Assembly (NCBI GenBank): GCA_964599655.1 | Contig: CAZRGV010000176.1 | Span: 1-10,712 of the forward strand | From: CAZRGV01 sp964599655 | GTDB lineage: Bacteria > Planctomycetota > Planctomycetia > Isosphaerales > Isosphaeraceae | Length of the DNA stretch: 10,712 nt | Reading direction: 5' to 3' | Shown: positions 1 through 5,309 of the stretch, one piece after another | Layout: each line of letters opens with the position of its first letter | How positions within the stretch are numbered: the stretch's first letter is position 1 | Notes under the pieces: model-generated | What the model was told of the DNA's origin: nothing | What the model saw: the letters and a program-made list of their open reading frames with translations, nothing else | The model's database searches: none | Made by a program: the position numbers and the translations under genes

Positions 1-42
1 CGCTGTCTATTTGCGAGGGGTGATCCATGCACAAGCTTGTAT

Positions 43-60
43 ACACTCTTTCCCTACACG
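43..60. other. Illumina adapter-like sequence (probable assembly artefact)
   Basis: Bases 43-60 read ACACTCTTTCCCTACACG. This is identical to the first 18 bases of the standard Illumina read-1 adapter (known from established library chemistry), and the match breaks at base 61. A chance match of this length in a window this size is very unlikely. The 42 bases to its left are less GC-rich than the rest, match nothing I recognise and carry a 10-base palindrome around a HindIII site (31-40). I infer that roughly bases 1-60 are not native to the genome and that the contig begins here. Confidence 0.8.
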
Positions 61-536
61 TCGCGGTGCAGCGCCTTCAGTTCCGAGAGGATGCGCTGGT
101 TTGTATCGCCGGAGCCCTGGGCATCGGTCAGGATCAGAAGGTTGTCCTCGGGTTCGACGCGGTAGGTTAGCCCGACCTGATCGAGCAGCAGGTTCAAGCC
201 GGTCTTGAGGCGGACCCCTTTCAGTTCGAGCTGAACGGTGGCTTCCGGAACAAGATCCAGCCGGTCGAGGGCGGCCCGATCCAGAATGACCTGAGCCCCG
301 AGCGCTTCTCGCAAAAACCGCGCGACGTCCTCCAGGCTGGTCGGGCGGTCGAACGGTAGGTCCAAGGGCCGCAACAACGCATCCTGAACCGAGTGTCGGG
401 CGTTTTGATCTTGGGACGCGCCTTCGCGCGGATTGTCCCCTTGCGGTTTCTGCTGCGCCTGGACGTTCCAACACACCGTGCCAACCACGAGGACGACCGA
501 CACGGCGGCGGTGAGCAACCAGGCTGTGCGACGCAT
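54..536 (-). CDS. Secreted STN/secretin-like domain protein, 3' end probably artificial
   Basis: This is a 160-residue exported protein with no assignable enzymatic role. It has a basic start (MRR), a hydrophobic core at about residues 5-22 and a likely cleavage after VQA near residue 28. A charged linker follows, then a compact domain at about 56-137 whose pattern (LPFDRPTSLEDV, VQLELKGVRLKTGLNLLL, LTYRVEPEDNLLIL) resembles the STN/secretin short N-terminal fold found in many small planctomycete proteins. The start is supported by a GGGAG ribosome-binding site 6 bases upstream. It lies 45 bases after the PfkB-type kinase and is probably co-transcribed with it. The last codon (GTG) and the TAG stop lie inside the adapter match at 43-60, and the tail (RILSELKALHRDV) looks like the beginning of a coiled coil. 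The true C-terminus is therefore probably longer and missing. The existence of the gene is well supported; its function is unknown. Confidence 0.75.
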   Translation of the reverse strand: MRRTAWLLTAAVSVVLVVGTVCWNVQAQQKPQGDNPREGASQDQNARHSVQDALLRPLDLPFDRPTSLEDVARFLREALGAQVILDRAALDRLDLVPEATVQLELKGVRLKTGLNLLLDQVGLTYRVEPEDNLLILTDAQGSGDTNQRILSELKALHRDV

Positions 537-581
537 CCTCCGCTCCCTTTGCGTTGTGAAACCCGCCTGAACCGAATTATT

Positions 582-1733
582 CTATCCGAGAACGGATCCT
601 GCGCCAGCCGGGGGCATCGACCCGATGACGCGACCATCGCGAAGGGCCGCGTCGATCCGGCCTGGATCAGGAAACGCGAAGTCCACCATGTCGAGCTCCA
701 GCGCGGCGGCGGCCGAGGCTCGTCTGGCGGCTCGGACGATGGTCGCCTCATCGATCGGCCCCGGAGTCCATCCCGAGTCGAGAATCGTGGTCACGAGGGT
801 CGAGGCAAACGCCTCGCCGGCCCGATTGGTGTCGCGAGGCGGCTCGTCTCGGGGAAAGGCCGGGATCTCGACAACACCGCGTCCGCCCGAGTTCGCCCGG
901 AAGAGGATGCGACTGCCTCGAGGGCCGTCGGTGATGGCGACGACCGGCACGCGATCGGCCACGACGTCGCGGTCGGGCAGCGACTCCCATTCTCTTCGGT
1001 TGCAACTGAGGAGATCCACCGATTCGACTAGGTCGATCAAGGGGCACGTCGTGTCGCTCATATTGCGCATCGCCGGCGCGAGGAATCGCACCGCGTGCCC
1101 GGCTCCGCGGAGCACCGGCAAGGCCAGCGGATTCGGAATCGCGGCGACGACGACCAGGTCCACGGGAAGTCGCTCCTCCGTCACATCGACAAACGAGCGG
1201 ACCGACGCGTGACAGCCCCGAAAGCCGACCGCGAGCTTGTCGCCAAACGGGCCGCTCGTGACGAGCAAGGTCCAGTCGGCCGGGCGATCCGCGACTCGGA
1301 CAGGCCGATGCTGGATCATCGCGCGCCGCAACCGCTCGGAGATCGCCCGGCTGGTCGGGTCGGATTCGGATCCGAGGGCACTGACCAGCTCTCCGCCAAA
1401 CGCCTTGGCGTAGCCCGCCCCCATGCCGCCAAGGTCGTCGTGCCACGAAACGCCAACGACACGGCGATTCCAGGGGTTGGAGGAGTCGGCCGCACCGTCC
1501 AGGAGCCGTCCGGAGACCCGGACGAAGCCCGTCGGCCCTGGCCAACCGTCGGGAGGCTCGATGACAATCGTTCCCCCGACCTCATCGACGATTGACAGAC
1601 CCACTCCCGACTCCAGGCAACCGTCGGCGCTGCGGTCGAGTGGCCCACTCAGAGCGGGGTCCAGAAGTGGACGATCGACCCGCAGAACACGGTCGAGATA
1701 GGCCGGTCCATAGACCCGGGTGCGTCGGCTCAT
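582..1733 (-). CDS. PfkB/ribokinase-family carbohydrate kinase
   Basis: This 383-residue protein is a probable cytoplasmic ATP-dependent kinase of a sugar or nucleoside. The N-terminal YGPAYLDRVLRVDRPLL (8-24) is the usual first strand of the PfkB fold. NRREWE (245-250) fits the family's N-x-x-E metal/phosphate motif and TDGPRGS (268-274) is the strand before the ATP site. DTNRAGEAF (301-309) sits where the family signature DTxGAGDxF is expected. Two positions differ from the canon: the first Gly of GAGD is Arg and the catalytic Asp is Glu. Activity may therefore be altered or lost, or this may be a distinct subfamily. The substrate cannot be read from the sequence. The start is backed by a GGGGAG site about 6 bases upstream and by the family-typical N-terminus. 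It is the first gene of a probable two-gene unit with the STN-like protein. Confidence 0.85.
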   Translation of the reverse strand: MSRRTRVYGPAYLDRVLRVDRPLLDPALSGPLDRSADGCLESGVGLSIVDEVGGTIVIEPPDGWPGPTGFVRVSGRLLDGAADSSNPWNRRVVGVSWHDDLGGMGAGYAKAFGGELVSALGSESDPTSRAISERLRRAMIQHRPVRVADRPADWTLLVTSGPFGDKLAVGFRGCHASVRSFVDVTEERLPVDLVVVAAIPNPLALPVLRGAGHAVRFLAPAMRNMSDTTCPLIDLVESVDLLSCNRREWESLPDRDVVADRVPVVAITDGPRGSRILFRANSGGRGVVEIPAFPRDEPPRDTNRAGEAFASTLVTTILDSGWTPGPIDEATIVRAARRASAAAALELDMVDFAFPDPGRIDAALRDGRVIGSMPPAGAGSVLG

Positions 1734-2139
1734 CGCGCTCTCCCCGCGAAAACGTCTTGCAATCCGCCGGCGATTTGGTCAAAGTTTTCCGGCATTCGGG
1801 AATCGAGAAAGGATAACGACATCCCGGAAACCTGCGTGAGGTTTATCGCATCCCGCCAGAATTCTCGCCCGCCTGTCCCTTCACGGGGGCTTCGGAAAAC
1901 GGTCGCTTCGATCAAGGTCGAGGATGGTCCAGGCCCGACATCATTGAGAACGTGATCCAGAATCGGCAAGTCTCCACCAACCGCACCGGACCTGGCACGG
2001 CTTGTGTAGTGGGTTGCTCGTCGCTCGAAGTGGCCTCGCGGTGCGACTGGCCAAGACGATGAAACCGGCTCATGACCTCCCGTGAGATCGGTGGAGGTTG
2101 CCGGCTCTGCAACCGACTTTGGCAGAGGACACTCCAATC
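1734..2139. other. Divergent intergenic region, 406 bases
   Basis: This spacer separates the minus-strand kinase from the plus-strand membrane protein, so it should carry two promoters, but I could not identify convincing -35/-10 pairs. A 6-base inverted repeat (GGTTGC at 2096-2101, GCAACC at 2109-2114) lies 25 bases before the plus-strand ATG. A minus-strand open frame spans the spacer and overlaps the kinase start codon, but its predicted protein has no recognisable features. Only its last 30 codons (ATG at 1820-1822, ending at 1730) could be a translated leader, and they have no good ribosome-binding site. Confidence 0.6.
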
Positions 2140-2625
2140 ATGATACGACCCTATTGGAGCAAGGGGACGATTCGCATATCGATCACGGTGGTCCTTGGTT
2201 TTCTTGCATTGCTGGCTGGTTCGCGATGGCCAAGCGGGTTACTGGTTCGGCCAGCGATGGCCCCCTTGAAGGCGGAGGATCTCGACGCTCTGGTTCTGCA
2301 TAACGCCCGGATGCGGGCCTGGCTGGAGCTGTCGGTGGTACTGCTCCAGGCCGTCGCGGTTTCGACCTTGTGTGTCAATCACCTGTTTCCTTCGACGGCC
2401 TGGGCCCGTTGCGGTCGGCTTGGGTTTGCGTTGGCGATGATCGGGCTCGGCGTGGTCGGAACGCTTTGCGCCGGTTATGCCTCGGAGTTCGCCCTGTTTG
2501 CCGGCGGCACGATGGCCATTCTGTTGAATCTAGCGATTCTTGATCAGAGCCCAGCCCCCCATTCCCAGTCCCGCACCAAGCCGGTTTGCCGCTCCTTCTC
2601 TAGCCCAGACGCGTCCGCCGCCTGA
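2140..2625 (+). CDS. Hypothetical four-helix integral membrane protein
   Basis: I do not recognise this 161-residue protein. It shows four hydrophobic stretches, at about residues 11-27, 61-80, 93-111 and 114-133. A polar, possibly external loop containing KAEDLDALVLHNARMRAW lies between the first two, and a Ser/Pro-rich tail follows the last. I chose the ATG at 2140 because AGAGGA lies 10 bases upstream. An in-frame TTG at 2098 would add 14 residues but has no properly spaced ribosome-binding site. Codon use is a little less GC-biased than in the larger genes nearby. It is transcribed alone, divergent from the kinase and convergent with the Fur-family gene 113 bases away. The gene is plausible from its membrane topology; no function can be offered. 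Confidence 0.6.
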   Translation: MIRPYWSKGTIRISITVVLGFLALLAGSRWPSGLLVRPAMAPLKAEDLDALVLHNARMRAWLELSVVLLQAVAVSTLCVNHLFPSTAWARCGRLGFALAMIGLGVVGTLCAGYASEFALFAGGTMAILLNLAILDQSPAPHSQSRTKPVCRSFSSPDASAA

Positions 2626-2738
2626 AGACGCTCCGCCAAGGTCTCGCCGTTGCGGCTCGCAGAGTGGCTGCTTCCGGACGGGAAGAACGCCCCCTCAGCG
2701 CTGAAAGTCGTCCCAGGTCGTCGTGGCTCGAAGGGAAC

Positions 2739-3233
2739 TCAAATCAGATCGAGCCGGCGCTTTGGGGTTCGAGCCCGCATGCAGGAGGGGCAGATTCCAG
2801 TGATAATGAAGCGGTGTCCGGTGGCCCGAAAGCCGTGGTCGCGGCTGACCGACTCGCGGAGCTGCCGGACCTCCTCATTGGTGAACTCGTAGACCTGGTT
2901 GCATTCAGTGCAGTGCAGGTGGTCGTGCGAGGGATAGCCGTAGTCGTGCTCGTAGGCGGTCCGGTTGGTCAGGCGAAGCTCACGAAGCAGGCCGGCCTCG
3001 ACCAGCAGGCGGAGGGTTCGGTAGACGGTCGCCCGGCTGACCTTGCGGCCTGCGGAATGGAGGTCGTTGACCAGCTCGTCGGCGTCGAAGTGCTTGTGAG
3101 AGCTGAAGATGTGACGAACGAGCACCCGCCTTGGCTCGGTGAGCTTCTCACCCCGGATCTCGAGGAACTCGCGGAACTTGTCCTCGGGTTGCTCCATGAC
3201 CTCCAGCGGGCTCAGGGGCGCGGGTTCCGACAC
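2739..3233 (-). CDS. Fur-family metal-responsive transcriptional regulator
   Basis: This 164-residue cytoplasmic DNA-binding repressor of the Fur/Zur/PerR superfamily is of usual length. The winged helix spans about residues 30-85, with the recognition helix in SRATVYRTLRLLVEAGLL (66-83). The dimerisation domain carries HDHLHCTEC (103-111) and CPSC (148-151), giving the four structural zinc cysteines C108, C111, C148 and C151. Candidate regulatory-metal ligands are H48, E95, H103, H105, E116 and H140. These fit the family but do not tell iron from zinc or peroxide sensing. The start is GTG at 3231-3233, backed by GAGGA about 7 bases upstream. An ATG 8 bases further upstream is out of frame. 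A Fur-type operator and a promoter lie just upstream, implying autoregulation. It is monocistronic and convergent with the membrane protein. Confidence 0.93.
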   Translation of the reverse strand: MSEPAPLSPLEVMEQPEDKFREFLEIRGEKLTEPRRVLVRHIFSSHKHFDADELVNDLHSAGRKVSRATVYRTLRLLVEAGLLRELRLTNRTAYEHDYGYPSHDHLHCTECNQVYEFTNEEVRQLRESVSRDHGFRATGHRFIITGICPSCMRARTPKRRLDLI

Positions 3234-3291
3234 GGCGACATCCTCGGGAGATCATCCAACCGGTCCGAGCCGGTCGGGGAGAAACGAGAAG

Positions 3292-3306
3292 GGAGAATGA
3301 TTCTCA
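3292..3306 (-). promoter_or_regulatory. Fur-type 7-1-7 operator
   Basis: The bases GGAGAAT-G-ATTCTCA form an inverted repeat around one central base, perfect over the inner 6-1-6 (3293-3305). The classical Fur box core is TGATAAT-N-ATTATCA. Read on either strand, each half matches it closely, with T-to-G at the fourth position of each half and one outer mismatch. It lies 58 bases upstream of the GTG of the Fur-family gene and directly downstream of a candidate -10 box, where binding would block transcription start. Autoregulation is inferred from this placement. Confidence 0.7.
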
Positions 3307-3335
3307 ATTCTAGCGGGATCGCGGTGTGAAGTCGA
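3307..3335 (-). promoter_or_regulatory. Candidate sigma-70-type promoter of the Fur-family gene
   Basis: On the minus strand a -35-like TCGACT (3330-3335, 4 of 6 to TTGACA) and a -10-like TAGAAT (3307-3312, 5 of 6 to TATAAT) are separated by exactly 17 bases. The -10 box abuts the Fur-type operator, the arrangement expected of a metal-repressed promoter. Planctomycete promoters are poorly defined, so this is a moderate call that rests largely on position. Confidence 0.45.
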
Positions 3336-3371
3336 TCCGATTCGCGTCGAGTCACAATGAAGGGAATGGGC

Positions 3372-3405
3372 ACGGCCGTCCTCAGTGGGTTGTCAGGACG
3401 GCCGT
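3372..3405 (-). terminator. Strong hairpin after the secreted proline-rich protein gene
   Basis: ACGGCCGTCCT (3372-3382) and AGGACGGCCGT (3395-3405) are perfect inverted repeats, giving an 11-base stem with a 12-base loop. It begins 43 bases beyond the stop of the minus-strand gene ending at 3449 and lies upstream of the Fur-gene promoter, so it would insulate the two units. No U tract follows on the minus strand. This is therefore a hairpin-type or Rho-assisted terminator, or an mRNA 3'-end stabiliser, not a textbook intrinsic terminator. Confidence 0.6.
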
Positions 3406-3448
3406 CGCGAGCCTGCTCGTCGGTGCGAGACGAGATCGGACCTTTCCC

Positions 3449-4432
3449 TTAATCAATGATAGACAAGGGGATGGGAGCGGGGTCGTTGTTCGGTTGCGGG
3501 CCCGGCGAAGCGTTGGGAGTGTTGAGCTCGGGAGCGGGCGGGGCCAAGGCGTCGGTCGGAGGAGTGGACGTCGCCGAAGGAACGGGCGACGGCGTGGTGA
3601 TCTTCATCTGAAGAGCATCAATGGCTGCTTGGAGGTTCCTTATGGCGGGATCGCAACCTTGAGGGTTGCCCGAGTAGGAGAAATGATTGGCCTGGAGACG
3701 ACCGCGGGAGCGATCGAAGACGACCAGATGAACCTGCTCGACGAAGTCGGTGGGGGGGCCTCCACAGTGGCCTCGAAGTCGCCCCACATCGGCGGCGCGC
3801 AGAGCCTCAAGGAGCGGGTGGAGCGTATCGCCGCCCACCCGGTGCACTCCCTCGGTGTCAATCACGGTGCCGTCCGCGAAGACCTGGAGGAACATGCCGA
3901 ACTGCCGTCCGTCATCCGAGCGGCCCAGCGAGACTCGGGTGAGGATCGGGTCGGCCTCGGTCACGGCGCGGCTGACGCGAGGCTGGGGGATGATGCGAGG
4001 CTGGCCCGATGAGGTTCCCGAGGAGGGGGGCGTTGAGGACTCTGGGAAATTTGGCGGGTTCAAGAGCGGGTTATAGCCATCGTTGAGGCTCGGTCGAGCT
4101 GGCTTCGGGGTCGGGTTATTGCCGGCTCCCGCGCCATAAAGGCCGTTCCCGCCGTAGGGATTCAGTCCGGTATAGGGGTTCGAGAGGTCCGGCCGTGAAG
4201 GCTTTGGTGCGGGCGCCCCAACGTCCGGGACGGTCGGCGCGGGGTTCGAGGGCTTGGGCTTCTCGGATCTGGCGGCCGGTGGCGGCGTGTTGGTTCGGTT
4301 CCCAAAGCGGAGAAACCGTCCGAGTAACCCGCGGGGTTCGTCGGCCCGGGCAACGGCCGATAGGGAACTCAGGGTGATGAGCGTGCTCGCGGCCAACGTC
4401 GCCGCCAGCCGCGCGCGGAGTGCGTCACGCAT
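3449..4432 (-). CDS. Secreted proline-rich protein of unknown function
   Basis: I do not recognise this 327-residue family. From the ATG at 4432, which has AGGAGG 7 bases upstream, the protein begins with a signal peptide (MRDALRARLA, hydrophobic to about 28, cleavage likely after ARA at 30). Residues 48-155 are a low-complexity Pro/Asn/Gly/Ser linker with NPYTGLNPYGGNGLYG. A compact, conserved-looking domain lies at about 160-278 (LTRVSLGRSDDGRQFGMFLQVFADG onward, read in two parts at 165-178 and 179-188). It holds the only two cysteines of the mature protein, C223 and C260, which could form a disulfide. A second Pro-rich tail closes the protein. A longer in-frame start 19 codons upstream would bury the signal peptide and was rejected. 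It probably acts outside the cytoplasmic membrane. Transcribed alone, with a strong hairpin downstream. Confidence 0.75.
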   Translation of the reverse strand: MRDALRARLAATLAASTLITLSSLSAVARADEPRGLLGRFLRFGNRTNTPPPAARSEKPKPSNPAPTVPDVGAPAPKPSRPDLSNPYTGLNPYGGNGLYGAGAGNNPTPKPARPSLNDGYNPLLNPPNFPESSTPPSSGTSSGQPRIIPQPRVSRAVTEADPILTRVSLGRSDDGRQFGMFLQVFADGTVIDTEGVHRVGGDTLHPLLEALRAADVGRLRGHCGGPPTDFVEQVHLVVFDRSRGRLQANHFSYSGNPQGCDPAIRNLQAAIDALQMKITTPSPVPSATSTPPTDALAPPAPELNTPNASPGPQPNNDPAPIPLSIID

Positions 4433-4691
4433 GGCCAACCTCCTGTCGATTCGCGCCGGGGTCCGGCCCGGAACCCGGGTAGGCTTCACCCGGGCGGGTC
4501 AAGCTGGCCTTGGGCCGGTGCTGCCTAATTGATCGGCCTTCTTCGGCCTGAACCTTGGGAAACCCATCGGGGGCACGGGATCCATGGGCGCGAAGCCAAA
4601 GAAATCAGCGCGCAAAACGCAGCCGGGATCAGGCACGCCGTGGCCACCTCGGCTCGTCGCGGAGGGGCAGCAGGCCCGATCCCGGCCAGCG

Positions 4692-4721
4692 GGGCCGAAC
4701 GGAGCGAGCTCGGTTCGGCCC
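4692..4721 (-). repeat. Long hairpin, second of a tandem pair after flgM
   Basis: GGGCCGAAC (4692-4700) pairs perfectly with GTTCGGCCC (4713-4721). Inside the loop GAGC (4702-4705) faces GCTC (4708-4711), so the whole 30 bases can fold as one nearly continuous hairpin with a single mismatch. It lies 10 bases beyond a second hairpin in the direction of flgM transcription. It could be a backup terminator or a REP-like element; no T run follows. Confidence 0.5.
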
Positions 4722-4731
4722 TATTCGGGGT

Positions 4732-4753
4732 CTGACGGCATCGCGGCCGTCAG
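4732..4753 (-). terminator. Hairpin just downstream of flgM
   Basis: CTGACGGC (4732-4739) and GCCGTCAG (4746-4753) form a perfect 8-base stem with a 6-base loop, 13 bases beyond the flgM stop. The position fits a transcription terminator. There is no U tract, so termination strength is uncertain. Confidence 0.5.
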
Positions 4754-4766
4754 GGGGTGACAGCCA

Positions 4767-5051
4767 TCACCATCCGTGGAGCTCGTCGAGGAGGCGGTCC
4801 AGAGCCAGATCCATCTTTTCGGGGGTCTCGTACACCCCAGCGGCGATCTGACGTCGGATTTCCTCGACCCGTTCCTGTCGGATCTCGGGCAACTGGGCAA
4901 TGCCGTCGAGCATCTGGCCCAGGGGCGAGATCTCGACCTGGTCGCGAGGAGCGTGGGCCTCGACAGTCTGGCCCGAGTCCACGCTGAAGGCGGCCAGTCG
5001 CGGGTAGACGGGTTGGGGCCCTTGTGCCCCACCGGCGCCATAGATTTCCAT
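4767..5051 (-). CDS. flgM: FlgM-like anti-sigma-28 factor
   Basis: This 94-residue protein is probably an anti-sigma factor that holds the flagellar sigma factor (FliA/sigma-28) until the hook-basal body is built. The C-terminal part at about 56-91 (PEIRQERVEEIRRQIAAG, then VYETPEKMDLALDRLLDEL) has the helix-turn-helix spacing of the FlgM core: R-x-x-x-V-x-x-I-x-x-x-I-x-x-G-x-Y followed by a D-x-A-x-x-x-L-L-x-E helix. The N-terminal half is low-complexity and likely unstructured, as in FlgM. The opening MEIYGAGG matches the style of planctomycete FlgM proteins as I remember them. The start has GGGGAG 7 bases upstream. It stands alone, with no flagellar gene visible in this window, and is followed by two hairpins. 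Assignment is good at family level; the partner sigma factor is inferred. Confidence 0.78.
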   Translation of the reverse strand: MEIYGAGGAQGPQPVYPRLAAFSVDSGQTVEAHAPRDQVEISPLGQMLDGIAQLPEIRQERVEEIRRQIAAGVYETPEKMDLALDRLLDELHGW

Positions 5052-5077
5052 GATGAGTCTCCCCTTACGGTGCGTAG

Positions 5078-5098
5078 GCCGGCGATTTCGCGGCCGGC
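5078..5098 (-). repeat. Inverted repeat in the flgM leader
   Basis: GCCGGC (5078-5083) and GCCGGC (5093-5098) flank a 9-base loop, and the stem can be extended by two further pairs including one G-U. The hairpin would lie in the 5' untranslated region, 26 bases upstream of the flgM ATG and clear of the ribosome-binding site. It may have no function in such GC-rich DNA. Confidence 0.3.
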
Positions 5099-5267
5099 TT
5101 CGGAATCGACCTCAGAACCCGCGGCGGGCCCCTCGCGAGGTCGAGCCGGCTGACGATGTGCGGGTGGGTTCTTCAGGCGACTTCCATCGCTCACCCGTCC
5201 ATCGAGCCTCCACAGGGATATTCATCGGCTAGGGCCGGGTCCGAATTTAACCGAAGGCGCGGAAATC

Positions 5268-5286
5268 CGGGAGGAACCGCCTCCCG
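5268..5286 (-). terminator. Terminator of the MlaE/MlaD cluster
   Basis: CGGGAGG (5268-5274) and CCTCCCG (5280-5286) form a perfect 7-base GC stem with a 5-base loop, 23 bases beyond the MlaD stop. On the minus strand it is followed by GATTTCC, a short T run. This is the most terminator-like hairpin in the window and fits the end of the three-gene cluster. Confidence 0.6.
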
Positions 5287-5309
5287 CCGATGAAAATCCT
5301 GCCAGAGGC

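Larger units (their letters stand above)
4433..4766. other. Intergenic region with several inverted repeats
   Basis: This 334-base spacer lies between the start of the secreted proline-rich protein gene and the end of flgM, both on the minus strand. It should hold the terminator of flgM and the promoter of the next gene. I see three inverted repeats: CCCGGGT/ACCCGGG (4474-4480 and 4488-4494, in the leader of the secreted protein gene), a long hairpin at 4692-4721 and another at 4732-4753. Plus-strand open frames here give Arg/Gly/Ser-rich translations typical of GC-rich non-coding DNA and were not accepted. No promoter could be identified with confidence. Confidence 0.6.

Noticed and set aside
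393..1212. Long plus-strand open frames opposite the kinase gene
   Set aside because: They are antisense shadows of a well-supported PfkB-family gene, with Arg/Gly/Ser-rich translations lacking any motif.
1730..2137. 135-codon minus-strand open frame overlapping the kinase start codon
   Set aside because: The predicted protein has no recognisable domain, signal or membrane segment, and there is no convincing ribosome-binding site at its start. Long open frames are common by chance in GC-rich DNA. A 30-codon leader at its end cannot be excluded but is unsupported.
4474..4494. CCCGGGT/ACCCGGG inverted repeat as a riboswitch or operator
   Set aside because: The 7-base stem with a 7-base loop is unremarkable at this GC content, and no riboswitch core or known operator motif is recognisable. 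It is recorded only as part of the spacer.
4529..4851. Plus-strand open frames in the spacer between the secreted protein gene and flgM
   Set aside because: They have Arg/Gly/Ser-rich translations, no ribosome-binding site of note, and run through strong hairpins and into the antisense of flgM.
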